Assembly (NCBI RefSeq): GCF_947172395.1
Contig: NC_069095.1
Span: 14,854,271 to 14,918,270, forward strand
Length of the DNA: 64,000 nt
DNA from: Bicyclus anynana
Taxonomy: Eukaryota; Arthropoda; Insecta; Lepidoptera; Nymphalidae
Direction: 5' to 3'
Position numbers and translations under genes: made by a program. How positions within the stretch are numbered: the stretch's first letter is position 1; every line of letters starts with the position of its first letter. The notes below the pieces were generated by a model. It worked only from the letters and a program-made list of their open reading frames with translations. It did no database searches and had not been told where the DNA came from. Shown piece after piece: positions 1 through 13,172 of the stretch.

Positions 1-1020
1 TTTTACCAACAGAAAGCCAGTGTCATGTGCTATATTTTATCCCCGTATTCACTCGAGAAAGTGAACTATGCAGTTGAAACCGCGAGTGAAATCTGCTATT
101 CATCAATATTTTAAGAAGCTTACAAAAATAATAATTTTAAAACCATTATTTTAAGTGATAGTTAAAAGTATTTATTTATCGTTTCGGAATGCTTTTAATT
201 CGAACCCAGGACCACACAGTTATAAAACGAAGACACTTACTGCGCCTGAGTGCATCAAAGAAAATAAACATTAATTAAGTACTGAGTGGAGCAGACAAAC
301 ACTTTCCATCGAATACTTTAACTATAGCCATTATGTACAGACTAGATGCTTAATCTCAATAATCGGTCATGAGGTCGTGACTCGTGAGGCTCGCGTCAAA
401 TGCCACGTGAGGTCTGCCCCGCCACTTAATATAGAGCATTCTATGTTATAGATCCACTCCCCTGCAATTAGCCACGCAACCTGATTATGTAATGCGGTTG
501 AATAATAAATTGTAACGATGGACTGTATAGCAAACTGGTATACGCCCCCTGGTTTCACTCGCGATTTTCGTTTCCGTGGGATACAATAGAAAGCCTTATA
601 CCCGCGGGAGCCTTGCATTTTCCCGATTCAAAGTAGCCTATATGATCCTCACTTACCTCTCCGCTCTCTTCCAATGAAAGTCACATTAAAATCGGTTCCA
701 GAGATTCCTATTTTTATTCGCGTGACATAATGTATACCATAACCTTCTTCGTATCATAAACTCAGATTGTGCCTAGTTTCATTTGAATTCGTTCAGTAGT
801 TTCAACGTAATGCCATTCAAAAGACAGACAGACGAAAATTTTAAATCTTCAAAATCGATTATATTATTAAAGACATTTTTTAAAAATATTTTAATGTAAA
901 AAAATTATCAAGTAACACTTTTATTCTATTAAGTATAGATAGATATAGGACGGACCAAACTATTGTACGCTGATTAGCAATATTAAGAACCAAGTTACAG
1001 ATATTAGTTTTGGTAAAATA
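1..1020. other. No gene; decayed element fragments
   Basis: Degraded family C-like pieces lie at about 20..100 and 535..600, both with fragments of the TTTCACTCGCG/CGTGGGATA core. Nothing else is recognised. Confidence 0.5.
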
Positions 1021-1027
1021 ATTCTGT

Positions 1028-1722
1028 TTAACAAAAATCGGCCAAGTGCGTGTCGAGCCACGCGCAGTGTAGGCTTCCTTACATTAAATAAATGTTTAAA
1101 ACCCTTAATTTTATGCATAAAAATACACCCACATCATATGGTAGATGATAAAAAAATCATCCTCATTTTGCAGGTAAATTTTACTTTCGAATTTTTATTT
1201 TTACTATTCTATAGAAGTTATTAATGGACTTACCTGCCCATGCCAAATTTCAGCTTTATCGTTATCTTATTCACAACTTTATCTAATTAATTGACAACGG
1301 AATTTGTTTTCCGAGTACTATTTTTCAAGATGGTAGACTCTAATATAATAATAATAATAGCAATTGCTACTTAGCTGTTAGATCCTGTTAATTTCATTAT
1401 AAAATATCCTCCTACTGTGAATTTTTCACCTACCCCTAGACAGTCGTTTAGCTGCGACACTTGATTATAACAAAAATTAGCTCTTCAAAAGCTTAATATT
1501 TTTCAAAGACCTATCCAACAATGCCACACCCTATGAGATAAACGAGAAAGAAAAAAATAATCCCCACTTTACATGTAGGGGAGGTACCCTAAAAAAATAT
1601 TTTTCATGATTTAATTTTTCGACTTTGTTCACATTTGTAATGTTAAATTACCGTTTTCTAGTAGTAATAGCGAGAACTATATGTATTAGGGTTCTTTGTG
1701 GACTATGGAACCCTAAAAATAA
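1028..1722. mobile_element. Old interspersed DNA element of about 690 bp
   Basis: Begins AAAAATCGGCCAAGTGCGTG and ends ACTATGGAACCCTAAAAA. I recall this pair of ends from a widespread insect repeat. The inside is AT-rich with no ORF. Identification is from memory of the ends. Confidence 0.45.
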
Positions 1723-2109
1723 CTAAATTGAATAACTACTCCATCATCTTGCATTATAAATCAAAGTCACGTATAAGCACAAGCTAATTTAGAACCTAAT
1801 ATTTAAGCCTGAAGGTTTATTTTAGCGGTGTTATTGAGTGAGTTTGTAGCCGTGAGAGATACCCTCATTATGTTGTTTTCGTCATATTATGCGGTTCGAA
1901 CACAAATCACCAAACCTAATAGTAATGCTCTTTATTAGAAGATTAACGCTTTAGGTGAACGCTTTTAACTATGATTGATAAGTTGTAAGCCAGTTTGAAT
2001 GCATTTATTTATTAAACCAAAATTTGAAACTACTTAAAAAATATGTATTAGGTGAACCATAATGATTATTTACATATTCAATTTATTTTTGTTTTATTTT
2101 ATTTTAAAT

Positions 2110-2332
2110 CTTACTAATATTATAAACGCGAAAGTTTGTATGGATGTATGTTTGTTACTCTTTAACGCCGCTACTACTGCAGCGATTTGGCTGAAATTTA
2201 GAATGGAAATAGATTTTACTCTACATTAATACATACGATACTTTTCATTCAAGAAAAATCCAAGGTGGATCCATCCATGGATTGGCCATGATTTGTGAAA
2301 AACTGAATTTCACCCGGATAATGTCGTGGGCG
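2110..2332. mobile_element. Helitron-like family D copy
   Basis: Starts TATTATAAACGCGAAAGTTT and includes GCGATTTGGCTGAAATTTAG; ends at the degraded GTCGTGGGCGTCC near 2335, where SINE A copy 1 begins. Confidence 0.6.
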
Positions 2333-2335
2333 TCC

Positions 2336-2571
2336 ATCGTTATCAACCCATATTCAGCTCACTGCTGAGCTCGAGTCTCCTCTCAGAATGAGAGGGTTTA
2401 GGCCAATAGTCCACCACGCTGGCACAATGCGGATTAGCAGATTTCACACACGCAGAGAATTAAGATAATTCTCTGGTATGCAGGTTTCCTCACGATGTTT
2501 TTCCTTCACCTTTTGAGACACGTGATATTTAATTTCTTAAAATGCACATAACTGAAAAGTTGGAGATGTAC
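2336..2571 (-). mobile_element. SINE family A, copy 1 (head missing)
   Basis: Shares the body that runs from ATATTCAGCTCACTGCTGAG to CTGAAAAGTTGGAG with the other A copies. The tRNA-like head expected after 2571 is absent; a LINE tail begins instead. Confidence 0.8.
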
Positions 2572-2576
2572 TTAAT

Positions 2577-2762
2577 ATGCCTATTTTTATAAATAATGCC
2601 TCCTTTCGTACAGAACAAGGAATTTGGAACTTAAACCCATCATGCAGCTCCAATAGTAATCACAATGCCCTTCCGGATTCTGTGTTTCCTAAGACTTATG
2701 ATTTGTGCATCTTCAAGGCCAGAGTGAACAGGCATTTTCTAGGCAAGCGCGCTCCAACCTAG
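2577..2762 (+). pseudogene. LINE ORF2 C-terminal remnant (CR1/Jockey-group)
   Basis: The frame ends LPDSVFPKTYDLCIFKARVN followed by RHFLGKRAPT and a stop. The SVFP-TYDL-FK-RVNRHLLGK pattern is the C-terminal tail of CR1/Jockey-type reverse transcriptases. A decayed 3' UTR follows (TGATTGTAGTCAAACGCAAG at 2789) and ends in an A-rich run near 2826. No upstream RT remains; it abuts a SINE on the left. Confidence 0.62.
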
Positions 2763-3290
2763 ACCTCATCATTGCTTTCCACCAGGCATGATTGTAGTCA
2801 AACGCAAGTCATTAAGAATAAAAAAATGCAATCGCCATTTAATTTTTCTCCGTGTTCGTGGTGGTTCGTAAATCGTGGTCATCATAAAATAATCGAATCG
2901 TCGTCGTCGGATCGTCATCGCCGAATCTTTGGGATCGGAACCTTCTCTTGGGAATCCACCGCGCCTACAATTGCGCTACGGAAGCAGTCACCTCGCGTCG
3001 TCTCGTTGTCACAACCAGAGTAATTAACCATCAAGCCACGGTCCAAGTAACGTTGAGATTTTTTGTTACAGAACCTGTCTAAACAATATCAGTTTCAATC
3101 TGCAAGTTAATGCCTTATATATCTGATGCTGTGTGGGAATGTTGTGGTGTTGAAACATTGTATGAAATGTCCAAAAAAACCAAGAATAGCTCCATTATAA
3201 GTACACAATTATTGTACCGGATCTATGATAAATAACAATTTAATGGTATGGGCCTTTTTTGCATTTTGAAATTAGAAATAATGTTCATTC

Positions 3291-3568
3291 GTTATCAACC
3301 CATTTCGATTTCGATTCGATTCACTGCTGAGCTCGAGTCACCTCTCAGAATGACAGGGGTTAGACCAATAGTCCACCAGGCTGGCCCAATGAATGAAAGA
3401 TAATTCTCTGGTATGCAGGATTCCTCACGATGTTTTTCCTTCACCGTTTGAGATACGTGATATTTAATTTCTTAAAATGCACTTAACTGAAAAGTTGGAG
3501 ATGCATGCCCCGGACAAGATACGTACGCCCTCCGAATCGAAGGCAGGGGCTACTGGGCTACCACGGCT
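3291..3568 (-). mobile_element. SINE family A, copy 2
   Basis: Body with a small expansion of TTTCGATTTCGATTCGATT near 3302, an internal deletion near 3390, and the tRNA-like head (A-box and B-box part) at about 3505..3568 on the minus strand. Confidence 0.78.
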
Positions 3569-3569
3569 G

Positions 3570-5439
3570 AAATATTAGTATAGATGAGTCATTTATTGGT
3601 TTCACGGGAGCTTTATAAAGCTTTTAGTCAGGCAAGCTCCCTGTCAGGCACTTTCTTATGGATCGTCGGAGTAAATCACTGCCATGCGCGACGTGACCTC
3701 AGAGTTAATTCCTCCTCGTGCGCCGCCGCGACCCTGACCGGCATCGGAGCCTCATTGTTGCGCTTGCCGCCAAAAACCGATAACTGTACTGATTTATTTT
3801 AACCCCATACATGGTTACCGCGACGAAGTTAGTTTTGGTTAAATTAATTCTTTTGTTTTTGGGAAAAAGTATTTATTTACAGAGAACAACAAAATAAGCG
3901 AATGTAATGGATTCCAATGAGGCTAACTAACGAAACAACTTTTGGGCAAGTGTGGATCTCAAAAGTCGTGGTGGCGGGAACGAAAAAACCCTATCTTCTA
4001 TCAAGGGCCTTTTTTCTTGGTTAAGAGTGAAAGAATATATCTGACTGTTTACCTGATAATAATCATTTTGGAACTTTAAGAATTTGTATTTTATTATATC
4101 TAAACGGTAGTCATGCATTATATTACATTTTGAACCTTCTAAATTATTTTATTTTAAGTAGAATTTACATTACTAGCACTTACAAAACCTTCAATCTATT
4201 AGACTGTATAGAGCCCTTGTAGAACTGAACTAAATTAAACTAAATAAAAAATAAAAAAATATTCTGATCCCAATGAAATAACCAAAAGTTTATTACCTAT
4301 ACACGATACGTTAAAAACGCACGAGGTTATTCTTGACTTTGATGCCACGCTTTTTTCTGCCAATAACAAAAATTGTTCTGATCCTAACTCGATAACCATA
4401 CTTTACTGCTTGCAGCTCTAATGGGCTGTTAATTTTAATCACTGAATGCGCTATTAGTGTCCAGTAACCTCAGCAGATGTCCCACGTACCTGTGAGCCGA
4501 GGCCTGACCTTCAAAACGTTTAATTCCTCATTGTTGCCACACTGCGGCTTGCGATATAAATTACAATGCGTGTGAAAAACACTACAATGGACTGTAAACG
4601 GATTATGTTATCTGGCTGCTTCTAACCGTAGCTTATAGCTGGGCCATGAAACTCTTGCCCTGCTTGATATGCACCGTTGCGTATAGATATCTTTTGGTCG
4701 GTCTAAGAGACTTAGTTCTCATTTGTCATAACTCTTTGCAAAGATTCAGAATAACCTTCCAGCTTGCGTTTTCCTTACCACCTATAGCGTGGATATATTC
4801 AAGTCAAGAACAAGCGCTATTGACCATAGACTTCATAAACGCTCGTAACTACTATCAGGACTGTTTTAATTTAATTTGTTCACCACAAATGGCACAGTAA
4901 TTTTTGAAATATGATTATTATTGTCCTATTAATGGTGGAAGAGATCTTACTAGTATACATATTCCAAAGTTACTATACAGCACAGTACTAAACTAAAGTG
5001 TGTTATAAGTATTTTTCTCCTAAACAGCATCGTGTTTTAACCTTAAAGGAATGTATAATATTTTTACTAATAAAGTTATGAAAATGAGGCCTATCTATGT
5101 ATTCTCAGGTTGACTAGCGCATCTGAAGATAATTGAGTTTGGAAAGCGGACTGTAATGAAAAGAGTCTGCAAGAAATTCCACTGTTGCTCTTCATAAAAA
5201 TAGTTATTGTAAATTATTGAATCTACACAATGAGATTCTGACTACAGGATCTCTTAACTATTTTGCAGGATTACAAAGGTGAGAAAGAAACAACTATTTC
5301 GGATTTTTACAGCGGAGTGTCCGTTATAATTTAATTCTTTTCTTTTAAATACAAATTGTCATAGACAAGGTAGATAAAATGACGTTATATAATAATAATA
5401 CAGATGACATATCTGTTATAAGTTAAAGTCCACGGTAGC
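3570..5439. other. No gene recognised
   Basis: AT-rich sequence between SINE A copy 2 and the BEL/Pao relic. Short open frames have no family likeness. A fragment at 3600..3800 is GC-richer but shows no domain. Confidence 0.45.
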
Positions 5440-5502
5440 AGAGGGTAGGGTTCGACCGCACTATCAACAATGCCATTCTTTGGCGTTAACATAATTCCCC
5501 CC
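5440..5502 (-). repeat. BEL/Pao polypurine tract and start of its 3' LTR
   Basis: Reading the minus strand after the stop, a G-rich purine run (about 5494..5504) is followed by TGTTAACGCCAAAG beginning at 5491. BEL LTRs typically start TGTT just after the polypurine tract. The far end of the LTR could not be placed because no second copy lies in the window. Confidence 0.5.
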
Positions 5503-5519
5503 TCTGAAACGCAAAGCGT

Positions 5520-5909
5520 TTAAGACACTGAAGGGAACAAGGGGCAAATGCGGGTTAGAGCTCGTCGTACTACTCCACGGGCGGTGCGGATGTCTGCAAC
5601 ACGAGTGATCCCGTCTGGCCCCGGGTGCAGGGCGGTGACTCGGCCTAGACGCCAGTTTAGGGGCGCGACGTTGTCTTCTTGAAGCAAGACGAGATCACCT
5701 TCACTTAGCTTATCGTGGCTAGTACGCCACTTCGTGCGTTGTTGCAGCTCGCTTATATACTCCTTCTGCCAGCGACTCCAAAATTGCTGTCGCACCTTCT
5801 CCAGCCTCTTGTAACGATCGAGACTGCTGGAGCTCAGGTCTGCGATGGGCGGTGACGGAAGCGCAGTCAGAGGCCGACCGATTAGAAAGTGCCCTGGAGA
5901 AAGAATTAT
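5520..5909 (-). pseudogene. C-terminal end of a BEL/Pao retrotransposon polyprotein
   Basis: The minus-strand frame reads PGHFLIGRPLTALPSP, then RYKRLEKVRQQFWSRW, then GDLVLLQEDN and LNWRLGRV, ending at a TAA. PGHFLIGRPL and the WSRWxxEYI and VLxxEDNxxPLxWRLGR blocks are signatures of the integrase-proximal C-terminal domain of BEL/Pao elements. Upstream of about 5909 the homology stops abruptly, so the copy is truncated. It is followed by a purine tract and an apparent LTR start. Confidence 0.88.
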
Positions 5910-7016
5910 ATTTAAGCATTATTATCATCAAAATGTCTTGTTTGATACATTTTCTTGTACTCGATTTTGACCCTCGAGTTTGACGCACCAAGATATTTTC
6001 TTTGAGCGCTGCGGCTCGTGGCCTCCTTACAGCACCTAACACTTTACAGCGAATTAACCCGCAATGCTTAATTTGCGGCTCCAGCATTCAGGCCTGGGTT
6101 TTTGAACCACTAGAATAGTAAGAAAACGTACAACAGATGCTTATTTTAAAATAGTTTATTAGTATATTTATTTTGTAATAAGTAAGTTAATAGGGCATAG
6201 GTATAAGAAAAATAGTGATCTTGAAAATACTTAATCGTACGTACTATAAGAGATCCCTACCAGTGATCCTTGGTGAAAGAAATAACTAAAATAAGTCTTG
6301 GCCAGGTAAAGTAGTATGTCTAAGCACTTCATCCCTATCTTTTATAACAAGAGACCAAAATCACAACACAAATAACAATAATAGTTGCATCTCTATATGT
6401 GAGTCAAGTCGCAGGAAGGACTGACCTACCTACGCCCTGAGTCTCTCTCTTCATCTCTCATGGATAATGCATCTCTATACAGCAACAACCCACCACTTTT
6501 CCAAGGCCCTTTAAATCCTGCGGCTATTTAGGTCAAACAAGGCAAGATCAGTAGCAGCTTGTGATGGATGAGCAGTAACAGTCTGAGGCGAAACGGATGT
6601 CCAACTGCAGTTAGCGCCCAGCTTGCCTAATATTCATACGGCCCAGTTTAATTGTTTGATATCGCCGACAATAGGTAAACGAAACAAAGGGTGTGCCAAC
6701 ATCCGAAGCCGATCTCCCCTCACGCCCCGCCGGCGGATGCGCAAATAATGGAACAATTAGACGATTGCTTCAACCCGACTAATCTGACGTGTCGATGGAT
6801 TTACGGTTGTTCGTCGTCATATCCTTTTGTCTATACCCCTCAAAACTGTCAACGACTCTGATATTCCTAGTTAAATAATTAGGTAACTCCTATTAAAGCT
6901 AATGGTTATGGCCCACCTAACCACATGCCACTGAAAAATTGTCTCCCGAGGCCGAATTATGCATCAAAATATTCTTTGTCTATTCATTAATTAAAACTAA
7001 TGTACTTTTACCCATC

Positions 7017-7165
7017 AGGTGGACTGACGACAACAAGCGAGTCGCAGGGAATCACTAGATGCAGGCGGCTCAGTATGGTGATGTTTGGAAGCCCTTATAA
7101 AAGGCATATCTCCTGCAGTGGACGTCCTTCGGCTGTTATGATGACGAAGATAATGAATATATTTT
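7017..7165 (+). pseudogene. RTE-type LINE C-terminus, decayed
   Basis: The frame reads RWTDDNKRVAGNH, stop, MQAAQYGDVWKPL, stop, KAYLLQWTSFG. This is the RTE-type tail (RVAG, W, A-Q, W, KAYVQQWT) with two stops, followed by GATGACGAAGATAATGA-type 3' repeats. Confidence 0.75.
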
Positions 7166-7618
7166 TTTCTGCTGGTGGCTCAAGGCCGTGATGTTTGTTT
7201 GAATTGATATATTTTTTTATAAATTTTACAAGTTAGCCATTGACTACAATCTCTGACTGACACTTGACACTTGCCGCCGCTTTCCGCCTTCAGTACGAGT
7301 TAATGAACCGGGGTTGCCTTTGCCACAGCGCTACGCCACTTCACCTAATATTAATTGGAAAACCATGGCCTATAACCGAGAAGAAGACATTCTCTACACA
7401 TTTTATGCCCAGCTTAGTGCATAAATCATGGCGGCAGAAATAATCATAGAGGTAATAGTATTTTCCCGGGCCAGTTCTGTCTGCTGGCTGATAGCTTAAT
7501 TACTTCAAATATTTAATTGTTTTTATTACAGATCGTTATAAATTCCAATTTTCATTTCCTTACCATCCCCATAATATTAAAACAAATCACATCTAATTAT
7601 TGTAATCATTATAGTAAT

Positions 7619-7797
7619 TATTAGCTAACGAAGCGCGGTTTCACCCGCGTGGTTCCCGTTACCGTAGCAACGGGAATATAATATAGCCTATAGCTCGATA
7701 AATGGGCTATCTAACACTGAAAAATTTTTCAAATCGGTCCAGTGGTTCCTGAGATTAGCACGTTCAAGCAAACAAACAAACTCTTCAGCTTTACGAG
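7619..7797. mobile_element. Helitron-like short element, family C
   Basis: Shares GCGCGGTTTCACCCGCGTGG, the GGGCTATCTAACACTGAAAA core and AACTCTTCAGCTTTA with other C copies. No TIRs; one end has a CTAG-type terminus beside a GC-rich palindrome, as in non-autonomous Helitrons (Lep1-like). Confidence 0.6.
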
Positions 7798-7802
7798 TAT
7801 TC

Positions 7803-8005
7803 GTCATCAACCCATATTCGGCTCACTGCTGAGCTCCAGTCTCCTCTCAGAATGAGAGGGGTTAGGCCAATAGTCCACCACGCTGGCCCAATGCGGATTG
7901 GCAGACTTCACACACGCAGAGAATTAAGATAATTCTCTGGTATGCAGGTTTCCTCTCGATGTTTTCCTTCACCGATTTAGACACGTGATATTTAATTTCT
8001 TAATT
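7803..8005 (-). mobile_element. SINE family A, copy 3 (head missing)
   Basis: Body from TCATCAACCCATATTCGGCT to GTGATATTTAATTTCTTA. It directly abuts a Helitron-like copy that ends near 7797. Confidence 0.8.
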
Positions 8006-9503
8006 ATTTCTTATTTATTTATTTACGAGTATAAATATAAGTATAGATAAGTCAACGTTGGAACCGAACAACGTCTACCGTCTGTGTCTTCAGTAAGCTA
8101 CAGCAGTAAAAATATGATCCGTAGGTGAAAATATTCCTAAACTTGTTCTAGGTCGTTTTTCCAAATCTGCGTGTGGAGGTCAGGTGGCTATTGATTTCTA
8201 TAAAGTTTAGTTTGACAAACATGGCTGCGAATTGCGGATTGCTATGATATTGATATAAAATTTTCTAATAATTTTGACACAATTTCGTAAATTATTTCAA
8301 AATAAATTAAATATTCGACTTTGTATTGAATTTATTTTAGTAGGGTGCCAATCAAAGATTTTAGGAAATCAGGATAAAATATAATGGGTTCTATTAATCA
8401 TTTTACATTTCTAACCACGTTAAACATTGGTAAATAACATTAATTGTAGTAAATGCATTACGTTATTGATTTTTAGTACTCGTAAATGTAGTTGGAAGTT
8501 TTAGAATTATTGAAAAATTAAAAAAAATGCAAGTAAAGTTGCTTGCTTGGACTGGGCTGACTTGGCTTGACTTGACTTGGTATACACACATGATTCATAT
8601 GATTCAACAAAAGGGAAAATATATTAAAATCTTGGTTCTTTTAAATAAAAAAAAAATCAAAGGAAATAAAATGCATGTCCTGTGCAAGAACAGAAGTGTG
8701 GCGACTGTCAGTTGCACAAATAAAAGAGTAAACCACGTGACCCGTCCGCGTCTGGACCAGTTTCATTGCTTTCAAACGCTATTATTGCGTCTTATCACAT
8801 TGTCCTACAGCCACTATAACATCGCCAACTAGTTTCATTGTCAGAATATTAATTTTGAGAGTGTTTTCTTGAATATTAACTGTACGTGTTGGTAGTTAAT
8901 TAGAATATATTGATTAGTAATCCGGTTTGTTTTGGGAAAGTAATCACTGTTGTTATAGTGACTATTACGTGCATAAATTACAAAATATTAAAATGTAGGG
9001 TTCCAGAGCTTTTAAACAAATGGCCGTATGGTGTTTTTTAGTTGATGGAACTAATTTATAATAATCGTCCTTATCTGAAATAATTCTTTTTCTTTTTGTT
9101 ACAGAACTCCCCGAGAAAGATTGTAAACAAGTTAACGTTGATTGCAATCACACTTGATGGTAATTGATGATGGTAATAAATTCATGTAAAATGACTGAAA
9201 ACGGATGTTGGAACGGCATTCCAGATCTTCAAAGTGCGTATGAGGAATAAGGTTCAGCAAAAACAGCTTAGAGGTGAATTTAGCTTTAAGGGCTATTTTT
9301 AAAAGACTTCAAAAAGGAGGTTCTTGTACCGATGATTTCATGACTCATCAGTGTGAGATCAAAAATATATCTGAGGAATGAGTTCCGAATTCTATAGTAC
9401 TGTTTGTATATAGTACCCCTTGGGGGTAAGACAGAGTGCCTTAGAAATAAATTCTACCCTCACACTGTAGAGTGTTAATAATCGTTACTGAATAACGTAG
9501 CCT

Positions 9504-9697
9504 GTAGCCATGTGGCACGTCGATACTCTTTTTACAAATGCTAACGCTTCGAAAATTCAAAAATGTATAGGAATGATATTTGCTATCAACAGGTCATGTG
9601 ATCAAGTTATCGATCGGATCTGTCATTCCCATACATTTTTTTAGTTTTCGAAGCATTAGCGTTTGTAGAAAGAGAATCGCCGTGTCACATGGCTACA
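9504..9697. mobile_element. Foldback element with about 73-bp inverted arms
   Basis: TGTAGCCATGTGGCACGTCG at the left pairs with the reverse complement of the right arm (9622..9697), through ACGCTTCGAAAAT and AATGTATAGGAATGA; roughly 60 of 73 bases match by eye. A short spacer separates the arms. No coding capacity. Confidence 0.68.
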
Positions 9698-10473
9698 TAC
9701 AGGCCCTGTTTCATTCATGCCTACAGTTTTGGATTCGATGCATTATATAGTATAACATAAAAATGGGAAGTAGTTAAGTTAAGTAGTTTATTTACATTTG
9801 AACCCTAAAACCCTTTCAAGTATACTGCTGGTAGGTTCGAAGGGCGATCATTTTTCCACTTGATTTAATAAGAAATATATTAAGCAACCTGCAGCTGTAG
9901 ACAGTAGATGTGATTAATGCAACTTAATTATAATTTATAATTTGAACAAGGTATCGATATCGTGTGATAACTTTAGAAAGTAGATATATTGTTTAGAATA
10001 ATAAAATAGGCTGTATGTGTAAATAATGGCTGATTTATATTTTGAATACTAATTGACTAACTTTTTTTATATTGTAGATAAAAAATATTAGTTATGCAGT
10101 TAGGCTCCTATAAATGGACTCGTCAACACTTTGAATACACTCCCGAGCACCCTGTATAGTAAGTATGTAACACTTATTTTCCTCTTTCTTAAAATGTAAC
10201 TATAGTGAAAAACATAATTTTATTATAAAATAAAAATAAAACTTTATTTAAGAAATAAATTAAACACCTCTGCGCTGTTCGTTTTGGTGACTTTGTTGAA
10301 TTGTTTTTAGAAAGTTTTCCGTATTATTACAACCACCTGTATTATTCTAAGGTCCTGATGTTTTCCGAAGGTCCTAAGCCAGAGGGCGCATGGTTAACGA
10401 GTTTTGATTTATGTTTTCTTTATTTTTAATCTGATATTTTGACCATTACTTATTAATTTAACTAAGTGTCTTG

Positions 10474-10507
10474 TAAAACTTTGTAAATTATAATTTACAA
10501 AGTTTTA
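10474..10507. repeat. Perfect 34-bp palindrome
   Basis: TAAAACTTTGTAAATTA followed by its exact reverse complement. AT-rich, with no associated repeat family seen. Confidence 0.9.
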
Positions 10508-10954
10508 TGTAATGACATTTTCATTACCCGTTTACTGGAATCGATTATAATCGCGAATACCGTCGGCATGTTGATTGAATTGGACACGACGCGCGCGGCG
10601 TGCTTGTCTGTGGCCTGCGAAAGCCAGATGTTCGTAACTGTCAACTGTTATGACTGAGTTTATTGCGGCCTTCTTAACAGATCTTGCTTTCCGAACCAGT
10701 AGAATCACTAGTAACTACAAACAGAATCCTGGCGTTTCTAAATTTCGTGTAAATTAACCCAACATGAAATAAATTAATTTTTATTAAATTTAAATTTATA
10801 AAAGCTTAAGATTCAAATTATACTACGGTAGATAACTATGGAATTTGGACCAAAGCGGTTTTAAGATATAACAGATTTCTACAATGCAGACTTCAATCTT
10901 TTAAGTTTATTTTTTACGTTTGGTTAAGCCACGAGACTTCTAACGAGACACGAG

Positions 10955-11155
10955 ACTTGGCGAGGTCACCCTACCGGCAAAGACGTACCGCCAAGTGATT
11001 AAGCGTTCTGGTACTATATCGTGTAGAAGCCTGAATGAGTGTGCATTTTCATCCTATGCCTAACAAGTTAGTCTGCTTCCATCTTAGATGGCAGCGTCAC
11101 TTTCCATCAGGTGAGATTGCAGTCAAGGGCTAACTCGTAAAGAACAAAAAAAGGC
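10955..11155 (+). mobile_element. SINE family B, 5'-truncated copy
   Basis: Contains the family body (ACCCTACCGGCAAAGACGTA, then TTTTCATCCTATGCCTAACA and AGATTGCAGTCAAGGGCTAA) and an A-rich 3' end. The tRNA-like head is missing. Confidence 0.75.
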
Positions 11156-11952
11156 ATGTACCTTTCCCTTGAAGTTGCGCTCAGGAGTAATTTGACATCG
11201 TATCTCCTTCACCATGCAACGATTGCGCTGCAATATTTTGATGGGATTCCAATTTTCTTTTATAAGACGTAGATATGCCCCCCAGAATACCCTTTCGAAG
11301 CATGATCTTGATTCTACAAGATTCCTAAACAACAGCGTTTCATGCTAAGTTTAGACATCCACACTGACCACTTTTATATTTGATACAAAATACCTGAATT
11401 GTTTTTTGAATTGTCGTTAATTTAAGCTTGTATAAATTACCGAAGGACTGACCGCTGCAGGCCCTCGTTTGTGCGTCAGTGTGTCAGACGCAGATGACCA
11501 TGTAATGTGATGTTACATAACTCATTATGTGGCCAATATCGCTGTCAGTTGTCATTGCATCCCAATGGATGCGACGAGGAAAAATTATTTACTTATTTAT
11601 TTTTATGGGTATTCATATCTTAAAGTTAATTTTATTATTGTTGTCTTATTGTACTTCACGTGTCATGATTATATTTGTAATGCGTTTAATCGGAAGAACA
11701 TAAACAATAAAAAAAATATATTATTCCGCTGAATTTCGATTGCGCTTTCAAGAAAGATAAGAAATTTATATAACCTGAAGTTTATTTTTAATCGGATGCC
11801 AACTCGCACAGGACTAGCGTGACCTACCAGCTCCACATACCTCTCCTATAAAAGAGAAGATCCTTGAACCATGGAGTGGAGTGAGCCTTCTGATGATGAT
11901 GCAGTTCACCCAGTAGTATATAACGCGCCTGCTCTATATTCTGAAAAAGAAA

Positions 11953-12090
11953 TAAAAACATTTTTTTGAATTATTTGTAATTACTACAAATCATTGAAAT
12001 CACTTGTATAGGTAATTAAAAACTAAAAACATTTTTTTGAATTATTTGTAATTACTACAAATTATTGAAATTACTTGTAGGTAATTTAGA
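11953..12090. repeat. Tandem duplication, period 71 bp
   Basis: AACATTTTTTTGAATTATTT recurs at a 71-bp offset, followed by GTAATTACTACAAAT in both units; two copies with a few substitutions and a small indel. Confidence 0.88.
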
Positions 12091-13172
12091 ACTAATCTAA
12101 TATTTTAAATACAACTCAGATTTATTTTTATTTAGCGGCATCTTATTTATAATGATATAATAAGCTCTAATTTGTAAGCTCGAGTAAATATGTCAAGTGC
12201 GATGTTGATTGTCAAATAATTATTGTGCTGATATTTTTGATGCGCTGCCGCGCGGCGCCCTACACACTTCATACGAATCTGTCGCACGATTTATATAGAT
12301 ATCTTGTTAAAGAACTTTGACTGAATGTGATTTAATGTGATTTTATTAAATTAAAGTAAAGTTTCAACGCGAAGCGATGGTTAACTTAATTAGTAAGAGC
12401 TAGTATAAAGAGTATGCCGTGGAAGCTTATAAAGATATTTCGGGTATACTTGCAATAATTTGCATTTTTCATTGTGTTTTTTTTAACGCTGAAAAACTGA
12501 TTTACGTATCCTTGAAAAAATACTGAACGATCATTCATTGTTAAGTGGAAAACCGTCACCTATAAAAGAGCAACTTTAAGCAGGACATGCAGGGAATACA
12601 GTCTATGTTTGCGTCGACCTAACTGAAGCATAAATCCAACTTCTTTTGTTAGTAATTTTACCGGCAATCATAATATATCTTTTAGAACGAAATACAGCGA
12701 TGATGCATGACGCTATTTCCGCCAAAAAATCCAATAATACTGACAGGATATTTATATTTATTTTAGTAAACGACACGACATTTTGTCGCCGGTGTGAGCA
12801 ACGTAGCCCTAATCAGAACAGCATTAATCAGGGTCCGGTGCTGTCAATCAGCAACCGACCTTCACGCGGCCCTGATTGCATTCATTACTAGGTTTTTGTC
12901 AGTTTGTCCAAGATATTTACTAACTATAGAGCGACTATTGACTGTTTAAATTATATTTATTTATTTATTTATTTATTATTAATTAGCACGGATAAATCCA
13001 GTTACACTAATTAAAAGAAATGTACATAAAAATTAAAAAGAACAAAACACCACAGTAAAAATAGACAAAAATAAGAAAAATTAAACATAAAAACTGATGT
13101 ACAGAAAGCTTATTGACTATCTTAACTAAAATAACAATTACAATAATTATCAAATAAAAAAATATATTTAAA

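Larger units (their letters stand above)
8010..10950. other. No gene; contains one foldback element and one palindrome
   Basis: AT-rich spacer. Only the foldback element (9504..9697) and the palindrome (10474..10507) stand out. A somewhat GC-rich patch lies at 10570..10640. Confidence 0.45.
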
